NCBI GenBank assembly: GCA_033220425.1
Contig: CM065650.1
Coordinates: forward strand, 62,001-126,000
Direction: 5' to 3'
DNA length: 64,000 nucleotides
Origin: Lepraria neglecta
Lineage: Eukaryota > Ascomycota > Lecanoromycetes > Lecanorales > Stereocaulaceae
The translations under genes and the position numbers were made by a program. Below the pieces are notes generated by a model. It saw nothing but the letters and a program-made list of their open reading frames with translations, did no database searches and was not told where the DNA came from. This document shows positions 25,896 through 36,656 of the stretch, in pieces. Numbering within the stretch: the stretch's first letter is position 1; the number at the start of each line of letters is the position of its first letter.

Positions 25896-25943
25896 GAAGG
25901 ATAGATGGTTTCTCAGGACGAGAAATCTGGAGGGGGAGGCTAG

Positions 25944-26371
25944 TATTAGAACTAGAAGGTTCTGATAGGACTATCGCGAAGGACAGGTTACTTCGGATAG
26001 GATAGGCAGGTAGAGCGATAATCGCAATAATCGCAGTGCGAGTAATACTATCAGGAATGATGGTCGCAATGATCGCAATGCGAGCAATGCTATTATAGAA
26101 TGCTTGGCAGGATTTCTTATGTCTATATATACGGGGCTTTGCCCGTTGTTTGGAACAGTATGTTCAACTTGACAAACCATTACTTGGTTAATCTTCCTGG
26201 TACTCCTTGTACTATACTTTACTAGTTGTCAATATAGAACGCATTAAATACCTACACCTACGAAGACTGCCATTCTACCTGAGTGACTCCTCTCCTATAG
26301 AAGCATAAGATATCTACACCCATACCCGATTATCGCACCGTTAGGTTAACGGTCGGACGTAGGTCGTAACA
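25944..26371 (+). repeat. 3' LTR of element B (428 bp)
   Basis: Same length as the 5' LTR, and the differences seen are C:G to T:A transitions. A GGAGGGGGAGGC purine tract lies immediately before it and is a good polypurine primer candidate. Confidence 0.95.
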
Positions 26372-28849
26372 CTTAGGAAAGTAAAGATATTTACTAAACT
26401 AGATCTTAGAGGCGTATATAACCTAATTCGGATGAAAGGAGGCGAAGAATAGAAAACTGCCTTCCGAACGAGATATAGCCATTATAAGTATCTAGTAATA
26501 CTATTTAGACTTACTAACGTACCAGTAACCTACTAAGTACTTATTAATAATATTATACGAGTATACTTAGATCGAACAGCGATAGCGTACCTCGACGATA
26601 TACTGATTTATTCTAAGAACAAGAAAGAATATATTATATATATATAGGACGTCCTCGGATACCTATTATAAGTAAAACTTCTTCTTAAACTAGAAAAGTG
26701 CGAATTCTACAGGGAATTAGTAGAGTTTCTAGGATTTATAGTTAGTATAAAAGGTATTAGTATAAGCCTAGGGAAGATCAAGGCTATAGCTAAATAGCCT
26801 ATACTATAGGACGTCAAAGCAGTATAAAGCTTCTTAGGATTTGCTAACTTTAATAGGAAGTTTATCGAGGGCTACTCCAAGAAGGCACTACCGCTAACGG
26901 ATATTACTAAGAAGAATATCGGATTTATATAGGGAAAAGACTAATAGAAGGCGTTTAATATACTAAAGAAGGTATACGCAGATCTACCGGTACTCTGTAC
27001 CTTTTAAATAAATAAGCTAGCTCGTATCGAAACGGACATATCGGATCTTGTAATAGGAGTATACTTATACTAGATAAAAGACTAAAAATAGTATCTAGTT
27101 ACCTACTATTCAAGGAAGATATTAGTAGTAGAATAGAACTATAATATATACGACAAGGAGTTACTTGCCGTAGTATATATACTTTAGAACTAGCGAGTAT
27201 ATATAGAAAGCTACTCGGACTTAACTATCTTTACGGACTATAAGAACCTTCTTAACTTTATAATAATAAAGGAGTTAAATAGACAACAGGTCCGATAGTT
27301 AGAACTACTAGGTCAATATAAGTTTAAGATAACCTATACCCTAGGGAAGGATAATAGTCGAGTAGACGCCCTTAGTAGGCGATTAGACTATATAGAAGAA
27401 AAGGATATTATAGAACGACTAATCCTAAAGAAAGAAGCCGATAGATCATTAGTACTATACTAGGTATTAGCTATAACCCTTCGTATAATAGGACCTAATA
27501 TAACTGATAGGATCGTAAAAGCCTACGAAGATAATATATTCGCAATAATCCTAAGAAAGGATTAGCCGGATACGGTATTACTTAAATACTAGAGGAAAAC
27601 TTATCTACCTGAATAATATATAGAAGAAGTAATTAGGGATCATCACGACGACCTATTACAAGGTCATCCGGGAGTCGCTAAGATAGTAGAACTCCTAGGA
27701 CGAGGATACGCGGTACTAAAACTTCGAGCGCGCGTTGAATAATATATTAATAAATATATTTAATACTAGTAGAATAAGTCTACACGATATGCCAAATATA
27801 GACAAATATAATTTGCACTAGTTCTAGAATTACTATAGGACGACGTTATAATGGACTTTATAGTTAAGTTACTACTATCTAAGGATCCAGCTATATAGGA
27901 TACCTTTAATTCAATTATAGTCATTGTAGATAAACTGACGAAGTATACTATTATAGTACCTTTTAAGGAAACCTATAAAGTAGATCAACTAGTATTCGTA
28001 CTACTGGATAGGCTAATAAGGGATTATAGTATACTAAAGTCGATTATATTAGATAGAGACAAGCTCTTTATATCTAATTACTAGAAGATACTTATCGGAG
28101 TAATTAGAACGAAACTAAGAATATCGACGATATACTATCCGCAGATAGATAGATAAATAGAATATACAAATCAGATAATAGAAGTATACCTTAGGTACTA
28201 CGTCAACTAGAAATAAAATAACTAGGTATCACTACTTCTAATAGTATAACTAGTATATAATAATAAGATATTAGATATAATAAAGCTAATACTATTCTTT
28301 ACTAATTATAGAAAGAATATAAATACTTTTCTATAACCTAGGGAGGGACCTAATATAGAAAAAGCCTTAGTAAAGGCGAATAAGCTAAAGAATTTATATA
28401 AGGATATATAAAGATCTATTAAAAGCTTAAATTCTAAACTAAAGGAATGAATTAATAAGAAAAGAAAGAATATTCCTTAGCTAAAAAAGGGGGATAAAGT
28501 ATACCTCCTAACAAAAAATATAAGAACGACGAGACTAAATAAGAAACTGGATTATATTAAGGTTAGACCATTCTTAATCAAATAGGTAAAAGGACCTATT
28601 AACTATAAACTCGAGCTTCTACCTGACGCCAAGGTATATCCGGTATTCTACGTCTTACTCTTAGAGCCAGCAGACTCTAATATACCCTTATAGGAAATAT
28701 TTTATTATAACGTTAAAGAAGAAACGGAGTTCGAGGTCGAGAGGATTCTAAATCAGGTCGATTAGAAGTATCTGGTTAAATAGAAAGGGTACGATAATAC
28801 CGAAAACACCTGGGAACCTCTTAGGAACCTCCGGAACTGCCAGGACCTT

Positions 28850-29380
28850 CTATAGGAGTTCCGGGAACGATCGGGAAGGAGGACCAATCGGTTCCGTCTA
28901 GGAAGCCAAACTGTTCGGACGAGACGTTGAACATCCAGCTATCAGGAACGCTTGGGACAGACCACTGGTCTTCTTCTAACTCCTTAATATTCTGTATCTC
29001 TCGGTCTATAATCTTCCGCTTTTTATCTTCAAGTTGTTCGTACTACGTCTAAAGGCGTATTAGTATGGCCTAAAGACGTATAGACTCTTCCGTATTACGA
29101 GCCAACTCTTCGCGCGTAGTTTTTAACTGTAACTACGCTTCCTTTCGTTCTGTCTCGATACGATATATCTTAAGGGGCGATACCATAAGGTCGCATTTTC
29201 TACCGCTGCCTACATAGTTAGAACACCTATCGGAACCTGTACCCATCAAGTACTACTTGCCGCTGGCAACATATCGGGAACACGGCCGTATCACGACTTC
29301 GGTTAGCTTACTAGCCAACACCGTTCGGCGGACGGTCGGTTTATCTAAACGTTTAGTACTTCGGGGTAGTATAAAGGATA
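28850..29380 (-). other. Antisense coding-like region of element A
   Basis: On the minus strand it opens with a basic segment (LPRSTKRLDKPTVRRTVLAS) and continues to a charged segment (DKKRKIIDREIQNIKELEED) and a Gly/Pro/Ser-rich tail. It matches the antisense regions of B and D in order and spacing at the protein level, while the DNA is clearly diverged. Broken. Confidence 0.5.
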
Positions 29381-29418
29381 GATAGTTTCTCGGGACGAGA
29401 AATCTGGGAGAGGGAGCT

Positions 29419-29849
29419 TCAGGAAACATGATCAGGGATACGCTCAAGGAGCGTAGCGCCCGTTATGGTTCGAGTCGACGAATCGGTGTCCGACTCGGAC
29501 AGACCCTGAAGGCTTAGCATGTTAAGCGATGAGCGCAGCGGTTGTAATGAGCGCGGTGCGATCAGTGCGACCAGTGCGATTAGGAATGCTTGGTATGGAT
29601 TTCGTATGTCTATATATGCGGAGCACTGCTCGCACCACTTGGAGTATCGTGCTCAACTTGCTATTCAATTGTTTACTACATGCGATAGATCTCGTAGGCT
29701 AGGCACTGAATATATATTATCTGATTATATACTAGACCCGCTTAGCATCACTTGAAGCCTGCTTCACCCTCTTGCTCTATTGTACCTCTATCCCTATTGA
29801 GAATCAATCTATATATAACGGACCACCGCACGCAACGTGGTTCGTAACA
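29419..29849 (+). repeat. 3' LTR of element A (about 431 bp)
   Basis: It follows the purine tract GGGAGAGGGAGC and ends GGTTCGTAACA before the target duplication CTCTA. It has one copy of the 76-bp U3 unit that is doubled in the 5' LTR. GTGCTCAA is present. Confidence 0.88.
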
Positions 29850-30277
29850 CTCTACTACTTTTTAAACTTTAATTTAAACTTCTTCTTTAACCCCCTCTAT
29901 TAAAAAATCTTTAATTAATATAATAAAATATTTAAAACCTCTACTATTTAATTTCTATTTTTTACCCTTAAATCTAAAACTAAAATAATAATCTAATACT
30001 TTTATATAACTTCTATAACTTTTATAACTCTTTTTTAATTCTTAATTTCTATAATAAACCTTCTTTCTTCTACTATAATATTAAATATATTAATCTAATT
30101 ATAATTCTTTTCTTTTTCTTTTTCTTTTTCTTTCTCTTTATTTAAAATTACTTTTTTTAAAAACTTTTTATAAAAATTATATTATCCTTTCTTAAAATAC
30201 TTTAATTCTAAATCTTTATTATTTTTAAATCCTAAAATTATAATAAATTTATTTAACTCTCTCTTAATCTTTCTTCT
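29850..30277. other. G-free low-complexity tract, segment 3
   Basis: No G is seen in about 430 plus-strand bases. The sequence is of the same type as segments 1 and 2, from which elements D and A separate it. A repeat R copy follows. No gene. Confidence 0.9.
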
Positions 30278-31250
30278 AATAATAGAATATAAGGAAATTC
30301 GGAGTAATTCCGCACTTGTAGCCAATAAGAACATCCCTTTAGAGCTGCATTTCCTCTCTCGGCTAGCGCCTTCAACTACCAAAAGTTAAATCCGCTGCGC
30401 ACTTCTTCGCAGTACTTCCCCGCGCCATATATATTATATAATATCGAGATAATTTCATAAGTTTTGGAGTCAATCATTAGCTTGCTTACGCATCAAGAAT
30501 TTTTAGAATCGGCCCATTTACGCAATAGTTATGACTAAAAGAAGCGTTTTCACTATGTTTTGCAGGCAGCGCGAGCTCGGTGGCAAATGCCAAGCATTGA
30601 GCTTGGCTCCCCCGGACCCTGGAACATCAAAAGTTGAATACACACAGCAACTTCTTCGCAGCAATGCCCCGCGCCACATACGTCATTTCATATCGAGATG
30701 ATTTCATAAGTTCTAGAACCAAGCATGCGATTTCTAATGCCGTCAAAGTTTTCAAAATCAGTCTACTTGCGCAAAAGTTATAACCCAAAGAAGCGTTTTC
30801 GCCATGTTTTTGCGGGCAGCGCAAGCTCGGTAGCAGATGCCAAGCATTAAGCTTGGCGCCCGCAACTTCTTCGCAGCAATGCCCCGCGCCACATACGTCA
30901 TATAATATCGAGATAATTTCATGAGTTTTGGAACGAAGCATGCGCTTTCCAACGCCGTTCGAATTTTGAAATTTGGTAAAGATTTGGCTAAGGAAAGCTC
31001 AAAAAACATGTTTTTGCCTGCGGAGCTCCCCAAAGCCACCCCCGCAGCCGCCCCCGAAGCACTAATATACTAAAGCTTTGATAACTTTTTCCCTATTAGG
31101 ATTAGGGCTTAGCTCTATATATATAAAATATAATATAAATAGAGGGCTTTCTAATTCTACTTAAATTTTCTAAATCGAGTATAAAATAAGCGAGATATAG
31201 CCGGTTTTACAGTAATCTTCTATAAAGATTACGGGCACTAACTTGTTTAA
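30278..31250 (+). repeat. Repeat family R, best preserved copy (about 970 bp)
   Basis: The least RIP-altered copy, flanked on both sides by G-free DNA. It starts AATAATAGAATATAAGG. Three tandem sub-units follow (TTCTTCGCAG at about 30400, 30651 and 30866), then a unique 3' part with CCACCCCCGCAGCCGCCCCC, and finally the hairpin GTAATCTT-CTATA-AAGATTAC. Two sub-units carry the stem-loop GCCAAGC-ATTRA-GCTTGGC. The minus-strand open frames inside are not conserved as protein. It could be a non-autonomous mobile element, but I see no terminal inverted repeats or clear target duplication. Confidence 0.65.
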
Positions 31251-32240
31251 TATATAATATTTAAAATATTCTTATCTAATCTCTATTTGTCTTTTTTATT
31301 CTTTATTAAATACTTTTAATAATAACTCTTTATTCTTAACTATACCTTTCTTTTTAAATTTTAATTTATCCCTTTTTAATTAAACCCTTAATTTATTTTT
31401 AAATATTACTTTTAAATTAAAAATCTAACTTTAAAATTTATTAAATAACTCTCCTAAAATTATTATCTTCCTTTTTAAATAATATTATTCTTATTCTTTA
31501 AATAAATTTAATATTAATAGTTTTAAAATTATTTACCCTCTTTTATAATAATTTAAATCTTTATTCTTTTTCTATTTTAATTATAATATATTAATTCTAA
31601 ATTTTATTCCTTTCTTCTATAAATAAATATTCTTTAAACTATTTATTCTTTATTCTATTATTTCCTATCTCTCTCCTTTTTAAATATATATATATATTAA
31701 TATACTTCCCTAATTATAATCTCTAATCTAAATTTAATTCTAAATCTTATTTATTTTTTACTAAATTATATATAAATATATTTAAATTATTACTATCTAA
31801 CCTTTAACCTTTCTATTCTAAACTTATATATATTCTATTATTTCTATTAAATATCTTTTTATCTTTACTCTATCTTATATTTAAATCTAAAATATATTTT
31901 AATTCAATTTTTTACTTCTCTTTTTTTCTCTTTCTTTATAAATCTATCTTCTTTATTATTACTACTATTTTTCTAATAAAAATCCTTATTTATATTATTT
32001 TTAATATATAGTTTATTATTAATATATTAATATAATAAATCTAATTTTTATTCTAAATTTAATTTTAAATATATTCCTCTTTTATATCTTTTCTCTTTCT
32101 TTTTAACTTAATTATTAATAATAACCCTTCTAATATTATTCTTTAGTTAAATTTAAAATCTATCCTTTAACTCTAACTCTAATTAATTCTAATTCTAATT
32201 CTAATTAAAATCAAAATCAAAATTAAAACCATCTATTATT
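31251..32240. other. G-poor low-complexity tract, segment 4
   Basis: By eye about four G in 960 plus-strand bases, with C common in CT and CC. Near 32160-32215 it contains a short run of CTAATT-type repeats followed by AATCAAAATC. It ends where GC-richer sequence begins at about 32290. No gene. Confidence 0.85.
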
Positions 32241-32267
32241 CTAGTAATTAATTAGAATTCTTTTATT

Positions 32268-33580
32268 CTTTAATTATCTACTATTTCTATAGTAGTCGCT
32301 CGTACCCAATTATATCCTGCAGGATTAGGTATTATCGGGCCTATAGCCGAGATACCGGCACGCCCACTAGCCACCTTGTAAATAAACCGGGCACCCTCTC
32401 CTATACATTGCTGCGTCGTATTCCCGCTCCCCGTAATCCATATATCGGCTATAGTCAGGCCACGGCCCCGGACCGGATGGCCTTATACCCCTCTGATAGG
32501 CGGATAGGTAGTCGATTGGGGGGTTCGTATCAACCGGATAATATACTCGGTATTAATATAGCCAGGCTGGCTAGAGAGCCGTAGGGGGGAGACGAGGCTA
32601 GGTAATCCGCCGGATCGAACGTGCTGCTGTAGACATAATACTGCTGCCTAGCCCGGGCTATCCCTACCGCGTGCCACTGCGCGAGGCCGGCGTTATCTTG
32701 GCTGGCGCTATTCAGGTTACTGTATACCAGCGCCGCGCTGTAGGCGGTCATGGCGCGCGCCGTAGGATTCAATGTGCTACAGGCCTCATAGCTCGCCCGT
32801 TCCGATATATCAATGACCGAATTCAGGTAGCTAGATAGAGTCAAAAAATGATTAGCCCTTAGAAAATAGGGAGGGGGAAGGAAGAAAGTAAGTAAGGAGG
32901 TAAGCAAGCAAGCAGGTAGGTAAGCAGGCAAGTAAGCAAGTAGGTAAATAAGCAGGTAAGTAAGTAAGTAAGCAAGTATATAGGCAAGCAAGCAAGCAAG
33001 CAAGTAAGCAGGTAAGTATACAGGCAAGCAAGCAAGCAAGCAAGCAAGCAAGTAAGCAAGCAGGCAAGTATACAGGTAAGTATACAGGCAAGTAAGCAAG
33101 CAGGCAAGTATACAGGCAAGCAAGCAAGCAGGCAAGTATATAAGTATATAGGCAAGCAAGCAAGCAAGTAAGGAGGCAAGTAAGCAAGCAAGTAAGGAGG
33201 TAAGTAAGCAATATCTATCTTACCTCTGCCTCTAAGCCTCGCTGGTGTATGAAGCTACCTGCGGCCAGATGGCCGGCGGTCCAGCCAGACCTGGAGCAGG
33301 GCTATACTGAGGGGGGCCGCTTGATCTCAGGTCGCTTAACCAGGTGCCGACTATATCAGCGCCGGTCGCTACGGTCCAGGTAGTAGGTGGCGGTAGAGCT
33401 ATAAAGGGTCGAAGAAACTGATTCACTAATGTAGAAAGGGCTTAAAGGATTTAGTAAGAGGAGAATAGACCGGAGAGTATTAAGAAGAAGAGAATAGATT
33501 TGAAAAGAACCAGCTTACATCGAGGTAACCGCGGGGCGGGGTGTATATTACCCAAAAATCCAAGATGTCTGTAGCACCGT
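32268..33580 (-). pseudogene. Unrecognised split gene with microsatellite intron, decayed
   Basis: I do not recognise the family. On the minus strand an exon (about 33426-33224) reads NQFLRPFIALPPPTTWTVAT and is Pro/Ala/Ser-rich near its end. It joins in phase to a second exon from 32830 (YLNSVIDISERASYEA) across a GTAAGA...CTATCTAG intron (33223-32831). One in-frame TAG sits just before the intron and fits a TGG changed by RIP. The second exon stays open to about 32545. A different frame then continues to 32268 and ends in GYNWVRATT and a stop, so a frameshift or unseen intron lies near 32545. A further short exon may sit near 33580-33530, upstream of a candidate intron. Coding composition is GC-rich, unlike the tracts to its left. 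It could be a host gene or cargo of a mobile element. Confidence 0.35.
32831..33223 (-). repeat. GCAA/GTAA tetranucleotide microsatellite, probably intronic
   Basis: About 330 bp (roughly 32883-33215) of plus-strand AAGC/AAGT repeats interspersed with GGTA and TATA units. It lies wholly between a plausible 5' splice site (GTAAGA on the minus strand) and a 3' splice site (TCTAG). The three long Leu/Ala/Cys/Tyr-rich open frames here only reflect the repeat. Confidence 0.85.
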
Positions 33581-33690
33581 CTAACTCCGGCTGTTCTAAT
33601 TTTCAGGATAAAAACTAAATAGCTCCTTAATAAATCAAGCAGGACTGAAGTTGATAGCTAGCTAATTCTGCTTTAAACCTTTGCCTTGAT
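33560..33690 (+). repeat. Diverged unit of the 172-bp satellite
   Basis: It shares AGCACCGTCTAACT...GGCTGTTCTAATT, then TAGCTCCTTA and CCTTTGCCTTGATGTC, with the satellite at 33861-34720. It is shorter and clearly older. The 170 bp up to the array (33691-33860) hold nothing I recognise. Confidence 0.7.
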
Positions 33691-33860
33691 GTCTGTTGCA
33701 ATCTAATTACCTGATTGCTCTTTGTGCGATTCTATTATCCTTCTCCGCTAGTTACAGGTAGAAGTATTAGCAAACAGACAGAGATGTCTATCAGTACTCC
33801 ATAGATTCCTATCTCTTAGCTAGTCAGTCAATTGAGTGTTTTCTGCCATTGCAACAATGT

Positions 33861-34720
33861 CCTAGATAAAGGGTGACCCCGGCAATAGTTTGCCGGCCAC
33901 CTCTGGCACCGTCTAATCGAGGCTATTCTAATTCCGTCCTCGGATTGAAAAATAGACCACTCCTTAGCGAGATAGAGAGGGATCTAAGTTGATGGCCAGT
34001 GCAGAATCCGCTCAGGACCTTTACCTGGATATCCTAGATAAAGGGTGGCCCCGGCAGTAGTTTGCCGGCCACCTCCGGCACCGTCTAATTGAGGCTATTC
34101 TAATTCCGTCCTCGGATTGAAAAACGGACTACTCCTTGGCGAGATAGAGAGGGATCTAAGTTAATAGCCAGGGCAGAATCCGCTGAGGACCTTTGCCTGG
34201 ATATCCTAGATAAAGGGTAGCCCCGGCAGTGGTTTGCCGGCCGCCTCTGGCACCGTCTAATCGAGGCTATTCTGATTCCGTCTTCCGATTGAAAAACGGA
34301 CTACTCCTTAGCGAGATAGAGAGGATTCTAAGTTGATGGCCAGTATAGAATCCGCTTAGGACCTTTGCCTGGATGTCCTAGATAAAGGGTGGCCCCGGCA
34401 GTAGTTTGCCGGCCACCTCCGGCCCCGTCTGATCGAGGCTATTCTGATTCCGTCCTCGGACTGAAAAACAGACCACTCCTTGGCGAGATAGAGAGGGATC
34501 TAAGTCGATGGCCAGGGCAGAATCCGCTTAGGACCGTTGCCTGGATGTCCTAGATAAAGGGTGGCCCCGGCAGTGGTTTACCGGCCACCTCTAGTACCGT
34601 CTAATCGAGGCTGTTTTAATTCCGTCCTCGGATTGAAAAACGGACGACTCCTTGGCCAGATAACAGCGGCGGAAAGGAGGGAATCGATAAATAAGCTATA
34701 GAGACTACTCCCCCCTGTCT
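33861..34720 (+). repeat. 172-bp tandem satellite, five units
   Basis: The unit start CCTAGATAAAGGGT recurs at 33861, 34033, 34205, 34377 and 34549, exactly 172 bp apart each time. Units contain the inverted motif CCGGCAGTRGTTTGCCGG. Differences between units are mostly transitions. The last unit is incomplete and runs into the 3' flank of the OrsD-type gene. 172 is not a multiple of 3 and no frame runs through it. Confidence 0.95.
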
Positions 34721-36565
34721 TATTTCACCGCCTCCTAGACGGAGGACACACTAGCTCTTCCTATACTGCATGATTTTAATAAGGAGCTGCAGCTGCTGTT
34801 ACTGATGCTGCTGAAATAGGAGTGACTGCTGGTGTAGATGCTACTGGAGGAGCTGCTGCTGTTACAAGTCTATCGGTAGAGACGGTGTCGCCGGCGCTGA
34901 TATAGCGGTTGGCGGAGGGAGATCGGCTGCCTCTATCGCAGGCTCTCGTACCTGGGTAAGAGGATCCGTCGGAGCGGGTCGTTTTCTACCCCGGGGCTCA
35001 GGACCTGTCTCAAGACGTTCAGACCCGTCTGCACCTGGGAAGTAGGACGCACCGTCGGCGGTACTTCTTATAGGACCCTCCGCCGATAGATTTGAACCAT
35101 CTCCAGGCGGCACGCTATCCGATCGTCCTACCGATTCAATAGTTACTGAATCTTCACCTCGGTCCTCCTGTGATAGTTGAGCGGGCTCCTCGGCTGGCTG
35201 CTCCTCCAAGGGGGGCTCCGAGGGTTCCGGGGGCTCCGAGGGCTCCGGGGGCTCCGAGGGCTCCGAGGGCTCCGGGGGCGCCTCCGGCAGCCAGAGCGCA
35301 TGCTATAGTAGACTGACCCGGCGATATCGCTCGCGAAACTCCCTGATCTGTCCATCACCATCCTGGACCAGACGCCCGTATACTATGCCGGCCGTACTGT
35401 TCGAATGGCACGCCTGCCGGTCAAGGGTTTGACTCGTCTCGCTGTCCGCCTCGCGATCGAAATACGTCCCCTTAGGGATAAACTCGCGCGAGATAGCGAT
35501 GGCGGTGTGGCGCCAGGACGAGATCGCCAGCGGCACCTGGAGCTCCCGCGCGGATTCCTGCCGCAGGAAGTGGGACAGCTGGCTCGAGTCCCACGTCGTC
35601 TCCGCCCTGGCCTAGAGGAACGCCGAATCCTCGGACTGATCGTAAACGAGCCGGCTGAGCTGCTAGGAGAAGGGTAGGACCAAGACGAGGTATTGCACGA
35701 CGACCTGGCTGAGTACCGGGGGTAAATATCGATAGATAATCTTCAGGGATCCGCCGATAGAGTAGCCTTTATGGTACAGGGTGACGAATCCCAGCAGACC
35801 CTGCTCGATATAGATGTTTCGATACCTCCCGTGGAAGGTATTACAATATCGTAGACTGAATAGCTCCGTCCCCCTCGCGGGCTGCCCGCCGAGGATAAAG
35901 ATTAGTATCGATAGCCGCGTCAGAAACCGTTAAAGGAGCTCTAGATACTATCGGATACGGGCTACCTGCTATTAAGGATCCTTCGGTAGCCGACCGGCGA
36001 CGCGCCGCTCTAACTGGAAGAATTGCTCGCGTAGTATACGCTAGTCCAGTACGCGATTAATAAGCTACTCCTGCTACCGAGCTAGATTATTCTGCGGCTC
36101 CTGCAGGAAGGACCAGCCGGTTTGAGCGTTAGCGGGGTTATCCCTCAGCTTACTGAGATTGAACCGTAGGATACTCGGCTCGTGCGGCTACGGCAGGCAG
36201 AGCTCGCTTAGCTTGGCGCAGAGGACCTCCGTTTACTGACGTAGAAAGCCCCGAAACGCTTTAATATCCAGGGTGATATCTTTAAAGGTAAGACTGGACC
36301 GATTATCCGCCTACGTGATATAGCCGGCGCTCGTCGTGTTGTTCCGAATCCGTCTACCCTGGGCGCGTAAGGTAAGAATCCAGCTAAACAGCGTATAGCC
36401 GTCCCGAAGCAGGCAGCGGGCGCGGTAGGCGCGAAGTATATCAGCGGCGTGCTCCACCTTCCCGGCCTCCTCAGCGTAGACGCTCGCCTGAATAGTAAGT
36501 AGCTGGGTAATTTTGACAAAGGCGGATAGGGTTAGGGTATAATTGCAGGCGTTGTAGAAACGACC

Positions 36566-36656
36566 CTATCGAGCTAGGATTAGCCATGGCCCAGGGGGGG
36601 GAAGGACGGTAGAGATTAGGTAGCAGGAGAAGGGAAAAGAGGGAGGAGCTCTATAC
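36566..36656 (-). other. Spliceosomal intron of the OrsD-type gene
   Basis: 91 nt, GTATAG at the donor and CTCGATAG at the acceptor, pyrimidine-rich interior, phase 0. It links the two reading frames of the protein family exactly (Q before, GRFYNACNYTLTLS after). Confidence 0.8.

Larger units (their letters stand above)
19798..26371 (+). mobile_element. Ty3/gypsy element B, structurally complete, nested in A; decayed
   Basis: A 6574-bp gypsy element with two 428-bp LTRs, inserted into the reverse transcriptase of element A and flanked by CTCAG (19793-19797) and CTTAG (26372-26376), one transition apart. In order: gag from 20244, a zinc-knuckle-like motif near 21.08 kb, protease with IIDSGATGNFIL near 22.05 kb, reverse transcriptase (about 22.7-23.4 kb, KLDLRGAYNLI and AYLDNILIYS), RNase H (about 23.5-23.96 kb), integrase (about 24.1-25.2 kb), and a 3' region with an antisense coding-like stretch. 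The LTR differences I compared are all transitions. It is the least RIP-altered gypsy copy on the left side and so younger than A, but still broken in many places. Confidence 0.93.
16576..29849 (+). mobile_element. Ty3/gypsy element A, complete, with element B nested inside; decayed
   Basis: Gypsy element bounded by LTRs at 16576-17090 and about 29419-29849, and by the 5-bp target duplication CTCTA (16571-16575 and 29850-29854). Without the nested element it is about 6.7 kb. Gag, the protease (DSGAT motif near 18.95 kb) and the start of reverse transcriptase lie left of element B. The rest of reverse transcriptase, RNase H, integrase (about 27.6-28.7 kb) and the 3' region with an antisense coding-like stretch lie right of it. 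It is RIP-decayed with many breaks and older than element B. The open frames at 16694-16897 and 29519-29755 are LTR sequence, not genes. Confidence 0.9.

Noticed and set aside
25666-25965. Sense-strand open frame near the end of element B as an extra gene
   Set aside because: It runs into the LTR and shows no domain. The antisense reading of the same DNA has a start codon, a charged coiled-coil-like part and better cross-copy agreement, though the sense frame cannot be wholly excluded.
30627-31039. Two minus-strand frames in the best R copy
   Set aside because: They overlap in different frames over tandem sub-units, and the sister copies do not keep them.
32530-33211. Three overlapping minus-strand frames rich in Leu, Ala, Cys and Tyr that look like membrane proteins
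   Set aside because: They are translations of the GCAA/GTAA microsatellite; all three frames are open because the repeat lacks stops. Only the non-repetitive end of one frame (below 32830) is likely exon sequence.
33861-34720. 172-bp array as a CRISPR array
   Set aside because: Units are contiguous with no unique spacers, the repeat is far too long, and the setting is a fungal genome.
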